Positions 8,693 to 19,137 are shown, counted from the first letter of the stretch. The stretch is DNA of 64,000 nt from JBCFBK01 sp038562555 (GCA_038562555.1 JBCFBK010000001.1:62001-126000); one strand, 5' to 3'. Notes: generated by a model not told the origin, from the letters alone. Program-made: numbers and translations.

Positions 8693-11086
8693 CTATTCAT
8701 ATCGCAGTGCTTCGACCGGATTTCGTGTAGCGGCTTTCCAGCTTTGCCAGCTTACCGTCAGCAGGGCAATTCCCAGGGCCAGCAGGCCGGCGAGGGCGAA
8801 GATCCACCAGTTCAATTCCGTTTTATAGGCAAAGCTTCCCAGCCATCTATTCATCGCGTACCAGGCAACCGGACTCGCAATTACAAAAGCAACAGCAATC
8901 CATTTCATAAAATCCTGATTGAGCATGGCCAGGATCTCCGAGATTTTGGCGCCGTTCACTTTACGGATGCCAATCTCTTTAATCCTCTTTTCAGACTGAA
9001 GTGTGCTCAGGGCAAATATTCCCAGTGCCGACAGGACCATCGCAATCAGTGAAAAGATACCCGTGATCTTTGACAGCCGCTCTTCTTCTCCATAGGCAGC
9101 CTCGTATTTTTCGCTCACTCGTTCGAATTCGAAAGGGATATCCGGGAATAAGTTCTCCCATTGTTTCTTTATAAACCCGACCGACTCCGCTTCTTTTTCG
9201 GGATGAAGCCGGACGGCTATATACCCCGGGTAATTGTGGTGAGGTCCAAACTGATAGATCATGGGCTGAATCGGATACTGTAAGGAAGCCACATTGATAT
9301 CGTTTATCACACCTACGACCGTTTTTCTATTGCCTTTTGAAATTAGTCCGATCTGCTTCCCTTCGGCAGAATCCCATCCCAGCTTCTTCAGTGCCGTCTC
9401 ATTGATCAGAACTGCCGATTCCATGTCGGTGGAAAGATCTTCGGAGAAAAATCTCCCCTGCTTCACGTGCAACCCAAAAACTTCGGTAAAATTCTCATCC
9501 ACATCACATGAAAGCAATTCCAGTCCGTCAGGGAAAGCGCTGTCATCCGGATAGATCTTAAAATTATTCCGAAAGCCAAATCCGGGAATAAATTCAGTCA
9601 CAGATGCTTTGCTGTATCCGTATTGTCCCTGGTATTTTTCCAAAGCCTCCGTGAAGAGAGCTGTATTCTTCAGTTTTTCGGTGCGGTTATGCCCCAGAAT
9701 ACCGGCAGGCATGGCAATAAGATTATTCCTGTCAAAGCCGGTCTCATGATGCTGCATGAACGAGATTTGCTTGTAGATAAAAAGCTGCGCGATGCCCAGC
9801 ATGATCGTGATCGCGAACTGTAAAACAACAAAGCTCTTTTGAAAGGTCATTTGGTGTCCGGCAACCATTTTGTTCTGAAGCAGAACCTTCAGCGGTGATG
9901 GCTTCGATAAAACAATGGAAGGATACAGACCCGCAATCAATGCCGTGAGCACACCGAAACCCGTAACTCCTCCCCAAAGCAACGGATCTGAAAAACGGAT
10001 AGCCATGTCCTTCCCGGTTAATTCACTGAAAGAAGGCATAAGCAGGTAAACCCCCGCGAAAGAGAGGATCAGGCTGATCAATACAATGATTGAAATCTCC
10101 AGGAAGAAGTCGCCGATCAGTGCAAATGAAGTAGCTCCGTTTACTTTTTTAATCCCTGTTTCAATATTCCTTTTCCCTGCATTTGTAATCGAAATGTTGA
10201 CAAAATTCAAACAGGCAATAACGAGTATCCCGATAGCTATAGCCGCAAGGATCCACAAATATACCGGGTTGACGGCAGGCACAAGATCGTTTTCAAGCGT
10301 GGAATTCAGATGGCTCCCTTTGAAACCTGTTACCCGGTAATGATGCCGGTTTTTCATAAAATCAGGATAATACTGCTTTTCGATATTGCCTAATTTTTTT
10401 TCAAAATCCTCAGGTAGTCTGTTTCCCTTGAAGGTGACAAATGTATAAAGTCCGAATTCATACCAGCGCTGATCCAGGTCCGGATAATACCGGTACCGGA
10501 ACTGATCGGATAAAAAATAGTCGAAATCGAAAATTGAATTGGAGGGGATATTGTCAATGACTGCTGTAATGGTAAAAGGGTGATCCTCAAATTCAAAAGT
10601 TTTTCCGACCGCATCTGCATTGCCGAAAAGTTTACCGGCCAGCTTCCTGGTGATGATCGCTTCATAAGGATCCTGAAAAAGAGTTCCCTGTAGCAAGGGA
10701 AAGTTGAATAGTTCGAAAAATTCACGTTCAACAATCGCCCCTTTCAGATCCTTAAATTTTTTGTTTTCAACTTTCAGCTCCTCCCAGGTTCTCATTAGTC
10801 CGGTTACCTGATCAATTTCAGGGTAATCGTTTTTAAGTACGTCCCGAAGCGCAAGAGGCGTTCGCGCTCCGGTGCTACCGTCCTGGATATTTCGTTCAAC
10901 AATCCGGTAAATCTTGTCAGCATTCGGATTAAAGTTTTCGAATGAAGTTTCAAAATGGATATAAAAAAGGATCATTAAACTGACCGACAACCCAATAGAC
11001 AGACCGGCCATATTGATCAGGACAAAATTTTTGCCTCGGAACAGGTAACGGACATTGACCCGTAGAAAATAACTTAGTCGTTCCAT
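8693..11086 (-). CDS. FtsX/MacB-type ABC permease A
   Basis: 797 residues with the duplicated plan of this family: TM1 (about 20-42), periplasmic core domain 1, three helices, TM5 (about 425-450), core domain 2, and three final helices. Two cytosolic coupling motifs face the ATPase: RNIETGIKKVNGATS near 310 and RIKEIGIRKVNGAKI near 700. The C-terminus has the homogenised tail WQSWKAATRNPVEALRYE. It is 29 bp after permease B and probably the last permease of the pseudogene-B-A transcript. It needs a separate ATPase, presumably ABC1 or ABC2. Substrate unknown: family members export peptides, lipids or drugs, or transmit mechanical work to the envelope. Confidence 0.9.
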   Translation of the reverse strand: MERLSYFLRVNVRYLFRGKNFVLINMAGLSIGLSVSLMILFYIHFETSFENFNPNADKIYRIVERNIQDGSTGARTPLALRDVLKNDYPEIDQVTGLMRTWEELKVENKKFKDLKGAIVEREFFELFNFPLLQGTLFQDPYEAIITRKLAGKLFGNADAVGKTFEFEDHPFTITAVIDNIPSNSIFDFDYFLSDQFRYRYYPDLDQRWYEFGLYTFVTFKGNRLPEDFEKKLGNIEKQYYPDFMKNRHHYRVTGFKGSHLNSTLENDLVPAVNPVYLWILAAIAIGILVIACLNFVNISITNAGKRNIETGIKKVNGATSFALIGDFFLEISIIVLISLILSFAGVYLLMPSFSELTGKDMAIRFSDPLLWGGVTGFGVLTALIAGLYPSIVLSKPSPLKVLLQNKMVAGHQMTFQKSFVVLQFAITIMLGIAQLFIYKQISFMQHHETGFDRNNLIAMPAGILGHNRTEKLKNTALFTEALEKYQGQYGYSKASVTEFIPGFGFRNNFKIYPDDSAFPDGLELLSCDVDENFTEVFGLHVKQGRFFSEDLSTDMESAVLINETALKKLGWDSAEGKQIGLISKGNRKTVVGVINDINVASLQYPIQPMIYQFGPHHNYPGYIAVRLHPEKEAESVGFIKKQWENLFPDIPFEFERVSEKYEAAYGEEERLSKITGIFSLIAMVLSALGIFALSTLQSEKRIKEIGIRKVNGAKISEILAMLNQDFMKWIAVAFVIASPVAWYAMNRWLGSFAYKTELNWWIFALAGLLALGIALLTVSWQSWKAATRNPVEALRYE

Positions 11087-11115
11087 TTTTGCTCGTTTTT
11101 AAGAGGTTCATCGGG

Positions 11116-13488
11116 TTACTCGTACCGCAACGCTTCCACCGGGTTGCGGGTAGCAGCCTTCCAGCTTTGCCCGCTTACAGTGAACAGGGCAATTCCCAGC
11201 GCCAACAGGCCGGCAAGGGCGAAGATCCACCAGCTTAATTCCGTTTTATAGGCGAAGTTCCCCAGCCATTGATGCATGGCATACCAGGCGACTGGCGTGG
11301 CAATAACAAATGCGACCGCGATCCACTGTACAAAATCTTTGTTGAGCATCGCTAATATTTCAGAAACCCTGGCCCCATTTACTTTGCGGATGCCGATTTC
11401 TTTGGTTCTTATTTCTGAAATTAACATGGACATGGAAAAGAGTCCCATACCCGAAATAAGGATGGAAAACAGCGCTAAAACAAATAAAATATTTGAAACC
11501 TGTATTTCTTTTTCATACAGACTGGCAATGTGCTGGTCGAGGAAAAGAACATCGGAAACGGCAGCGTTGTCAATTTCATCGGTTATCCGGGTTATTTTCT
11601 TTACCGTTTCGATGAAGGAGGTATTCGCAGATGCCAGTTTTAAAACAATCCGTGACTGGTACGATTCTTCATAGCGAATAGCCAAAGGTTCAATCTCATT
11701 ATGCAACGAATTATAGTGAAAATCTTTTATCACCCCTATGATCGGCGAGTCATTCAAAAAGGCACTGGAAATATTCTGGATGCCGTGCTTCCTGATAAAC
11801 GCTTCATTCACAATATATGATAAGTTGTCGGAAGCTATTTTGTCATCGAAGAACCTTCCTTTTTTAATTTCGAAGCCCAGCGCTTTGGGATAGTCGGCCC
11901 CCGCCATGTTATGGTTAATGTCAATAAATTCCTTCTCCCCGTTTTTAGCAAGCGGTATTCTTAAATTAGAGTAACGTTCATCGCCGGGTATGTGCAGGCT
12001 GGTGCTGACTTTTTCAATTTCAGGAATCCGTTTTAGTGCTTCCTCAATCCTCTTGATATTTTGTGGCGTATGCTCCGCCCGGTTTGCAATTGGCATATAA
12101 ATAACCGCTCCATCAACCAGGTTGTTACTACTTTCAGCAAACACAAAATTCATTTGCTTGTAGATGGTAAAAACCGAAACTATCAGTACAATTGAAGCGG
12201 CAAACTGAACAACTGAAAATACATGACCTGTATGATTTACTTTTCTGCCCGAATCGTTACTTTCTCTCAATGAACTTGTAATTTTATACGATGTAAATTT
12301 TAAAGCCGGGAACAACCCGACCAGCACGCCAGTTAAAGTTCCTGCTAAAAGCGCAATAAAAAACCAGGAAAGCTTTAGGTCAGGCATTGTAATATTCAGA
12401 AAGTTGCCCAATATATTTTTTACCGGATAACTTATGAAAAATGCAAAAGTTACGGCAATGATGCTCGGTAAAACTGCCTGGTAAACCAAAAAGCGGATGT
12501 TGTTTGCCCGTGAAGAACCATTTACCGACCTGACGCCAATTTTTTTAATGCTCTCAGATGCTCCGGATACAATGTTGTTTGCATAGTTTAACAAGGCTAT
12601 CAGGAGTACAATAGAGACAAGGCTTATCAGCATCAGTGTTATTTTCCTGTTTCCGTGCACACATATACCATCTGGCAAACCAGAAGAAGAATAATAAATT
12701 TTGTCCAACCGGGTTAATTGGTAATTTCTGCTGCTCGCCTGTTCTGTATATCCCAAAGAATTGAATACGGAAATTAGTCTGTCGCTTATTTTTTGTTGTA
12801 GCCGGTCAGCCGGTACAAGTTCATCCGCCTGAATGAAAGTTTGCAATGTACTGTTCATCCAATCCATTGTAACATAACCGGGCATGTTCGAAGCAGGCAA
12901 AAGCATGTCGAACCTGATGGATGAATTTTGGGGAATTTCATCCATTACCGCCTTGACAATGAACATCTCTCCTTTGTATTCAATCGATTTCCCGATAGGG
13001 CTTTCATTTCCGAATACTCTTTCAGCTAAAGGTTTGGAAAGCGCGACAGAATATTTATCAGCAGAAAACGATTTTACTTCACCTGATAAAATTCCAAATG
13101 AGAACATCGTAAAGAAATCATAATCGACAATCAGCGGGTTGTCAATGTTGTATTTTGTTTGATGATATACAATATTTCGCTCTGTCAGGCCACCTTCATC
13201 GTTCAAAATCCTTGCTGAACGATCAACTTCGGGTATGTTCTCTTTTACCCATGAACTCATAATCCCCGGGGTATAACACACATTATTCATGTCACGGGTA
13301 CTCCATTCTACCCGGTATATTGATTTATAGTTTTTATGGAAGCGGTCAAAACTCATTTCCGAAAAAGCATAAACCCCGGCAAGGATAACAAATGTAAAGC
13401 CTATTGCCAGCCCCAAAATATTAATAGACGATGTAACAATTTGCTTTTTTAATCCGCGAAAAATTAATTTTATTTCTTGTTTAAACAT
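11116..13488 (-). CDS. FtsX/MacB-type ABC permease B
   Basis: 790 residues, same eight-helix, two-core-domain plan. The first coupling motif is unusually divergent (ESIKKIGVRSVNGSSR), whereas the second is canonical (RTKEIGIRKVNGARV). The shared tail carries a Trp-to-Gly change: TVSGQSWKAATRNPVEA instead of TVSWQSW. It lies 19 bp after the end of the deleted permease at 13508-13759 and 29 bp before permease A, so all three should share the enhancer-type promoter at 13807-13912. Base composition is more AT-rich than in neighbouring A and C, which suggests an older or separately acquired body beneath a homogenised tail. Confidence 0.9.
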   Translation of the reverse strand: MFKQEIKLIFRGLKKQIVTSSINILGLAIGFTFVILAGVYAFSEMSFDRFHKNYKSIYRVEWSTRDMNNVCYTPGIMSSWVKENIPEVDRSARILNDEGGLTERNIVYHQTKYNIDNPLIVDYDFFTMFSFGILSGEVKSFSADKYSVALSKPLAERVFGNESPIGKSIEYKGEMFIVKAVMDEIPQNSSIRFDMLLPASNMPGYVTMDWMNSTLQTFIQADELVPADRLQQKISDRLISVFNSLGYTEQASSRNYQLTRLDKIYYSSSGLPDGICVHGNRKITLMLISLVSIVLLIALLNYANNIVSGASESIKKIGVRSVNGSSRANNIRFLVYQAVLPSIIAVTFAFFISYPVKNILGNFLNITMPDLKLSWFFIALLAGTLTGVLVGLFPALKFTSYKITSSLRESNDSGRKVNHTGHVFSVVQFAASIVLIVSVFTIYKQMNFVFAESSNNLVDGAVIYMPIANRAEHTPQNIKRIEEALKRIPEIEKVSTSLHIPGDERYSNLRIPLAKNGEKEFIDINHNMAGADYPKALGFEIKKGRFFDDKIASDNLSYIVNEAFIRKHGIQNISSAFLNDSPIIGVIKDFHYNSLHNEIEPLAIRYEESYQSRIVLKLASANTSFIETVKKITRITDEIDNAAVSDVLFLDQHIASLYEKEIQVSNILFVLALFSILISGMGLFSMSMLISEIRTKEIGIRKVNGARVSEILAMLNKDFVQWIAVAFVIATPVAWYAMHQWLGNFAYKTELSWWIFALAGLLALGIALFTVSGQSWKAATRNPVEALRYE

Positions 13489-13507
13489 GACTGTAAAACT
13501 TTAACAT

Positions 13508-13759
13508 TTATTCATATCGCAACGCTTCCACCGGGTTGCGGGTAGCAGCTTTTCAGCTTTGCCAGCTATCCGTAAGCAGGGCGGCTATCGGGATCTGGCT
13601 GTTGTAGGAATATTCCTTGCCCACATGCAAAATGATCAGCATGGCGCATGCAAAGCCGAAAGCGAGTCCGGCGATATTCAACGCGGTAAAAATACCGTTA
13701 CTCCTTAAAAAGCGGAAAAGGTCAATTATTTTGAGGATCATGGCTATTAAAATCTTCAT
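13508..13759 (-). pseudogene. Internally deleted permease remnant
   Basis: 84 codons in one frame. About 54 N-terminal residues of a permease (initiator MKILIAM..., TM1 with LNIAGLAFGFACAML) are joined directly to the last ~30 residues of the family tail, so over 2 kb of gene is missing. In the tail the second Trp of WQSW is a TGA stop (near 13553-13555); reading continues in frame after it to KAATRNPVEALRYE and a TAA. The remnant keeps its own promoter and now acts as the leader of permeases B and A. Confidence 0.85.
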
Positions 13760-13806
13760 TCATAACTAATTTCCTGCCCTTCTGTGTTTCGGGTTCCGGT
13801 TCTGCT

Positions 13807-13912
13807 TCAATCGGAATGCCCAAAATACAAGTTATTGATTTTTAAATAGCTATAAAATAGCCCATACGCACTTTGTAAAAATATTTTACAATGAATGTGG
13901 GATTCTTTAACA
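13807..13912 (-). promoter_or_regulatory. Enhancer pair plus sigma-54-like promoter (pseudogene-B-A)
   Basis: Proximal palindrome TGTAAAATATTTTTACA at 13874-13890 and distal TGTTAAAGAATCCCACA at 13896-13912 (starts 22 bp apart). Promoter GGCATTCCGATTGA at 13807-13820, GG 54 bp from the proximal site. Predicted start near 13796. The proximal 17-mer is identical to that of permease C. Confidence 0.7.
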
Positions 13913-14081
13913 GGATACGGGGAAAATCTATGAAGTGATTAGTTATAGATGGCGGATGTAATCCGAAAAAGTTGTATTTTTTGTCACTAAGCAGAACTGA
14001 CATAAGTGCATTATGGGAAAATTATCTTGTTTCTGAGAGAATCAAATACCTGAATATTCTAATAAGCGGGTGAATTACTGG

Positions 14082-14105
14082 TTTTGGCGAACCAGGGAGC
14101 CAAAA
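14082..14105 (-). terminator. Possible stem-loop after permease C
   Basis: TTTTGGC (14082-14088) and GCCAAAA (14099-14105) form a 7-bp stem with a 10-nt loop, directly beyond the permease C stop codon at 14114. There is no U-tract, so the call is weak. Between it and the enhancer pair (13913-14081) I see nothing else. Confidence 0.3.
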
Positions 14106-14113
14106 GAACTGTA

Positions 14114-16507
14114 TTACTCATACCTCAGCGCTTCCACCGGGTTTCTGGTTGCGGCTTTCCAGCTTTGCCAGCTTACGGTGAGCAGGGCAATTCCCAGGGC
14201 CAGCAGGCCGGCCAGGGCAAAGATCCACCAGCTCAATTCCGTTTTGTAGGCAAAGTTTTCGAGCCATATATCCATCGCATACCAGGCAACAGGTGTAGCA
14301 ATCACAAAAGCAATGGCAACCCATTTTACAAAGTCTTTGTTGAGCATGGCCATCACTTCGGCTACGCGGGCGCCATTTACTTTCCGGATGCCGATCTCCT
14401 TAGTCCGGCTAACTATGGAAAAGAAGCTGACCGCATAAAGCCCGACACAGGCGATTGCAATTGAGATAGCCGACAGCAACAATAAAAGCTTTTTTGCCTG
14501 CTGATCTTTAATATAATGACGGACAACTACCTCGTCGTGAAAAGCATAATCAAGCGGAGCGTCGATATTAAACTCGCGCCATAACTTCTGAACGATCCCG
14601 ATAACACCGGATACGTCAACATTGCGGATCTTCACGTACACGCCACCACAATTCTCCGCCTGCGTGATTAACAAAGGTTCCACTTGGTGGCGTAAGGAAC
14701 GGAAGTTAAAGTCTTTAACGATGCCTATCACCTGGCAGGTCTTACCTCCAAAGATCACGTTCTTTCCAATCAGAGTACCTTTCCCGCCGTATTCCCGGAC
14801 CGCCGATTCGTTTAGAATAACTGCACCGAAGTCGGATTTGCGGTCGCGATCGAAAAAACGTCCCTCTTTCATCTTAAACCGGAAGGTATTCAGGAATTCA
14901 TCATCGACCGGGAACACACTGGGATGAAAATAATTCTCTTCGTCTTCTCTTTCAAAAAATGCCGCGGTCATTGAAAAATCTTCCCCAAAATAAACATCAC
15001 TGGTCGCCACCGACCCGACCGCCTCATAAGTTTTCAATTTTTCGATGAAACTTTTCCTCGATTGCCCGTTCATTCGCCCCAGATCCAGCATCATCACATT
15101 TTCGGGATCATACCCCCGGTCCTTGCTGATCATGAAATGAATCTGCTTTTGAACAATCACGGTACTGAGAATGATCAGGCCCGATAAAATAAACTGCATG
15201 ACAAGAAGCCCCTGGCTTCCCCATGAATTCCTCCTGTCAACACGTTCGTTCCTGAACAAGGTCAATACTTTTTTATTCGATACCAGAAAAATATGCAGCA
15301 GATTGGAAGTCAATATAAATACCAACAAGATCATGAAAACGGCCACCATAATCTTCAGGACAAGATCACCGCTAAGAACTACATCAAAACCAAGGTAATG
15401 AACGAGGGGTCGTCCGGCTGCGAGATAGATAACTCCTGCAAGGACAAACGACACCAGGAAAAAAGCAAAAGTCTCATACAAAAACTGCGATGCGATATCC
15501 GCTTTATAAGCACCGACCGTTTTCCGGATCCCAACTTCCTTTAATCGCGTCGAAACAGTGGCAACGGTCAGATTCACAAAATTAACCGAAGAGATCAGAA
15601 GCACCAAAATCGCCAGGATGACGGCTCCGTAAACATAGAGTTTATCGGATGTGACGGCCGGATCGAATTTGTGTGAACTAAAATGGATGTTCGTCAGCGG
15701 TTCACAGGTATAAAAAAGATAAAAGTCGGGCGAATACTTCAAATCGTCCATGTTCTGCGCCTTTGCAGCGTCAATCCGGTCGTCCGAGTTCGCGTAAACA
15801 AGTTTGCTGATTTTGAAATTCAATTCACTGACATCCATATCCGGACTGCTGGTTTTGAAATAGGTATAGTAACTCTGCGATCCCCAGCCGATTTCATCCG
15901 GATTTGATTTTTGCAACGACTGGATCAGTTGAACACGCAAATGAAAATTGCGGGGAGGATCATCGAAAACGCCGGTGATGATGCAATTCTCCCCTCTCAG
16001 TTCGACAACTTTTCCCAACGCGTTCCCGACTGAGCCGAATTGCCTTTCTGCGATGCTTTTAGCAATGACAAGATCATTTTCTGAGGCAAGGGGATTTTCC
16101 TGAGTAGCTTTGACCGGTATCCCGAAAAAGGAGAAAAACGCCGGATCGGCGTAAAACAGCTGTCCGTCGGCTACATTTTCGTTTTCATATTTCAGATCTG
16201 CCCGGCCGCGTGCCAGCATCCTGACCGACTCGCTTATTTCAGGAATGTTGTTTACCATCGCAGCAGCCTGCTCCGGACTTGTTACTGCATAATCGGCGAT
16301 TTCTTCGTTCAGCTTTCCCTGCATGAGGCAACGGTAAATCCGCTCACGGTCAGGAACATGCCGGTCAAAGCTCGTTTCATAATAAACATAGCCTACGGCA
16401 AACAGAATAACGGCAAATGAAATACTCAGTCCGAAAAGTTTTGCAAAGGTTAACACGCCGTTCTTCCGGGCATTTCTCACAGTCATTTTAAATCTTAAAA
16501 AATTCAT
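14114..16507 (-). CDS. FtsX/MacB-type ABC permease C
   Basis: 797 residues, complete two-core-domain permease. TM1 lies at about 20-42. First coupling motif RLKEVGIRKTVGAYKAD, second RTKEIGIRKVNGARV, homogenised C-terminus WQSWKAATRNPVEALRYE. It is the only permease with long non-coding stretches on both sides (263 bp before, 354 bp after), so it is likely monocistronic, driven by the enhancer-type promoter at 16600-16705. That promoter closely resembles the one of the deleted permease downstream, which suggests that gene and promoter were duplicated together. Confidence 0.9.
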   Translation of the reverse strand: MNFLRFKMTVRNARKNGVLTFAKLFGLSISFAVILFAVGYVYYETSFDRHVPDRERIYRCLMQGKLNEEIADYAVTSPEQAAAMVNNIPEISESVRMLARGRADLKYENENVADGQLFYADPAFFSFFGIPVKATQENPLASENDLVIAKSIAERQFGSVGNALGKVVELRGENCIITGVFDDPPRNFHLRVQLIQSLQKSNPDEIGWGSQSYYTYFKTSSPDMDVSELNFKISKLVYANSDDRIDAAKAQNMDDLKYSPDFYLFYTCEPLTNIHFSSHKFDPAVTSDKLYVYGAVILAILVLLISSVNFVNLTVATVSTRLKEVGIRKTVGAYKADIASQFLYETFAFFLVSFVLAGVIYLAAGRPLVHYLGFDVVLSGDLVLKIMVAVFMILLVFILTSNLLHIFLVSNKKVLTLFRNERVDRRNSWGSQGLLVMQFILSGLIILSTVIVQKQIHFMISKDRGYDPENVMMLDLGRMNGQSRKSFIEKLKTYEAVGSVATSDVYFGEDFSMTAAFFEREDEENYFHPSVFPVDDEFLNTFRFKMKEGRFFDRDRKSDFGAVILNESAVREYGGKGTLIGKNVIFGGKTCQVIGIVKDFNFRSLRHQVEPLLITQAENCGGVYVKIRNVDVSGVIGIVQKLWREFNIDAPLDYAFHDEVVVRHYIKDQQAKKLLLLLSAISIAIACVGLYAVSFFSIVSRTKEIGIRKVNGARVAEVMAMLNKDFVKWVAIAFVIATPVAWYAMDIWLENFAYKTELSWWIFALAGLLALGIALLTVSWQSWKAATRNPVEALRYE

Positions 16508-16599
16508 CGGCTACCTTGTTTTTATTGATCCTTCAAAACCCTTTTGCGGGCCGCATCCGGTTTCCAGGTTAAAAGTCAGCAGGTGATAGCTGATCACCT

Positions 16600-16705
16600 T
16601 CAAGCAAAATGCCTAAAATTCAACCCGCTGGTATATAAACAACTACGGAAACTATCCCGACTTATCTTGTAAAAATATTTTACAGGTATGTTGGATTATT
16701 TAACA
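16600..16705 (-). promoter_or_regulatory. Enhancer pair plus sigma-54-like promoter for permease C
   Basis: Proximal palindrome TGTAAAATATTTTTACA at 16668-16684, distal TGTTAAATAATCCAACA at 16689-16705 (starts 21 bp apart). Promoter GGCATTTTGCTTGA at 16600-16613, GG 55 bp from the proximal site; predicted start near 16589, leader about 80 nt. Confidence 0.7.
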
Positions 16706-16770
16706 GTGTAGCGCTTGTTCACACATGGCGCTCTCCGGCATTTCTCTGAGCCAAACGCCAGATGACAGTA

Positions 16771-19137
16771 TTATTCATACCTTAACGCCTCCACCGGATT
16801 TCGCGTGGCTGCACGCCAGCTTTGCCAACTAACGGTAAGTAATGTAATTCCCAATGTTAATAAGCCTGCAAGTGCAAAGATCCACCAGCTTAAACTAGTT
16901 TTGTAAGCAAAGTTTTCCAGCCAGCGATGTGTAACCAGGTAAGCAATCGGGATTGCAATTCCGATTGCAACAGTTACTGCTTTTGTAAACTCACCTGATA
17001 AAAGTTTGGCGATACCAACCTCGTTTGAACCCATTACTTTTCGAATTCCGATTTCCTTTGTTCTTCGTTCAGCCGTAAATGTCGACATGGCAAATAATCC
17101 CAGACAGGATATGAGAATTGCCAAGCCGGCAAAGTATTTTGACAAGATTGAAATGCGCTGTTCGGCTGCATATTGTTTCTGATATTCATCACTTAAAAAA
17201 GAGTAGTTAAAAACATACCCGGGATTAAATGATTTATAAAGTTTCTGTATCGTTTCAATTGTTTCCTTTTCTCTTCCTGCCTCAATCTTTACCAGAATTT
17301 TTTCTGCATCTTCCGGCTTGTACCTGAAAAAGAATGGTTTTATATTCTCATGAAAAGACCGGAAGTTAAAGTCTTTGGCAACTCCAATTATTTCATAATT
17401 CGTTCCCCATAAATTAAACGTTTTGCCTACAGGATCTGTCAGTCCCATTACATTGATTCCTGCTTCATTAATAATTATTTTATTCTCTTCGTTTCCATAA
17501 TCCGAAGAGAAAGCCCTTCCTGATTTCATTTTAATCCCCAGTAATTCAAGCATATCGTCACCTATACCAAAATGAGAAAAAGCAACAGCCGCGTTGGGGT
17601 CTTTGCCTTCCCAATCAAACGATCCCTGCGTTACACCTGTTTGGCCAACTATGCTTCCCCACATCGTTGCAGCATGCTTTACTCCGGAAATCTTCCTTAT
17701 TTCTGAAAGAAATGACTGTGAATTTTCCGAAAGCTTTCCTTTTAAATTAAACTGAACAATATTATCGCGATTGAACCCTGGATTTTTTGTTTGTATCAAT
17801 TCAACTTGTTTATAAACTACCAAAACTGAAACAATAAGGAGCGTCGACAAGACAAACTGGAAAACAACAAGGCCTTTCCGTATAAATAATTCACCGGAAG
17901 AGCTGTCTAATTTCCCTTTTAAAACAACCGCCGGACGAAAACCTGACAAGTATAACGCAGGATAGCCGCCTGCAAATAATCCGGTTAAAACCAGAATTGT
18001 AATACTTACGAATATCAGTCTTTGGTCGAGGCTGAAAGAAAGCTGCTTCCCTGTAATTTCATTGAATTGAGGCAGAAAAAGAATAACAATTACTGAAGCT
18101 AAAAGAAATGCAAAAAACGTAATGAATAGTGATTCACCCAAATACTGAAAAACCAATGATCCCCTTTTTGCACCGATTGTCTTTTTTATCCCAACCTCTT
18201 TAATTTTCCGGAATGCTTTTGCCGTTGACATATTCATAAAGTTGATGCAGGCAATAACTAAAATGAAGATAGCGATTATCGAAAATAATCTCACATATTC
18301 AATTCTTCCACCAGCCTGTTTCCCATCCTCGAAGCGGTTATACAAATAGCCGTCGGAATATTTTTGAAGCAAAAGTGTTACATCCGAGATATTGCCTTTG
18401 GTTTTAATAAAATCGACGATCTTATCATTTAGTGCAGAAACATTTGTGCCTTGCTTTAATTGCAGGTAAATCTGTGCCTGATTATTTCCCCAGGTGGCGT
18501 AAGAGCCAACCAATTCTTTAAATACTTCGAAAGACATTGCAAAATCAAATTGTTCGGATGAGTTTGCCGGAATATCTTTTAGAACACCTGTAACAACAAC
18601 ATCGCCTTTTTTATCCTGGTTCTGCCAGCTAATTGTTCTTCCCGGAATATTGTCGGTTGTACGGAATAACATCAAGGCCATTTTTTCAGTAATAACCACC
18701 GAGCTTTTCCCGTCCAGAACTGTGCTGCGATTCCCCTGAAGAAATTCATAGGAAAAGATTTTGAAGAAATTTTCGTCGGCAAATATCCCCGATGCGTCGA
18801 AGTTCTGTTCGCCATTGGAAAGTATAAAATCCTGCTGAACGGGCGAGGAATTTACTGCATATTCTATTTCGGGCATTTCTTCGAGAAGTGCAGGAGCCAG
18901 CGGAATTGGACCACTTCTCCAGGTATCAATCCCATCTTCATTGGGATGTGTTGTCAGTACCTGGTAGAGTAATTCATCGTTTTCATTGAACTTATCTGTT
19001 TTTAACTCATCGTTCACCCACAGATAAATCAGCAATGCACAGGCTAAGCCCGATGACAGCCCAATCAGGTTAATAAAAAACGAACTTTTGTTTCGTCTTA
19101 GATTGCGAAAAATGATAAGAAAATTATGTTTAAACAT
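16771..19137 (-). CDS. FtsX/MacB-type ABC permease D (chimeric tail)
   Basis: 788 residues. The N-terminal half (GLSSGLACALLIYLWVNDEL) and the region around the second coupling motif (RTKEIGIRKVMGSNE then LLSGEFTKAV) are clearly closest to permease F. The last 50 residues, beginning WLENFAYKT and ending RAATRNPVEALRYE, instead match the tail shared with permeases A-C, E, G and I-K. F keeps a different sequence there. This switch between close paralogues marks a gene-conversion boundary near 16923. It follows E by 24 bp and should be the last gene of a G-F-E-D transcript. Confidence 0.9.
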   Translation of the reverse strand: MFKHNFLIIFRNLRRNKSSFFINLIGLSSGLACALLIYLWVNDELKTDKFNENDELLYQVLTTHPNEDGIDTWRSGPIPLAPALLEEMPEIEYAVNSSPVQQDFILSNGEQNFDASGIFADENFFKIFSYEFLQGNRSTVLDGKSSVVITEKMALMLFRTTDNIPGRTISWQNQDKKGDVVVTGVLKDIPANSSEQFDFAMSFEVFKELVGSYATWGNNQAQIYLQLKQGTNVSALNDKIVDFIKTKGNISDVTLLLQKYSDGYLYNRFEDGKQAGGRIEYVRLFSIIAIFILVIACINFMNMSTAKAFRKIKEVGIKKTIGAKRGSLVFQYLGESLFITFFAFLLASVIVILFLPQFNEITGKQLSFSLDQRLIFVSITILVLTGLFAGGYPALYLSGFRPAVVLKGKLDSSSGELFIRKGLVVFQFVLSTLLIVSVLVVYKQVELIQTKNPGFNRDNIVQFNLKGKLSENSQSFLSEIRKISGVKHAATMWGSIVGQTGVTQGSFDWEGKDPNAAVAFSHFGIGDDMLELLGIKMKSGRAFSSDYGNEENKIIINEAGINVMGLTDPVGKTFNLWGTNYEIIGVAKDFNFRSFHENIKPFFFRYKPEDAEKILVKIEAGREKETIETIQKLYKSFNPGYVFNYSFLSDEYQKQYAAEQRISILSKYFAGLAILISCLGLFAMSTFTAERRTKEIGIRKVMGSNEVGIAKLLSGEFTKAVTVAIGIAIPIAYLVTHRWLENFAYKTSLSWWIFALAGLLTLGITLLTVSWQSWRAATRNPVEALRYE

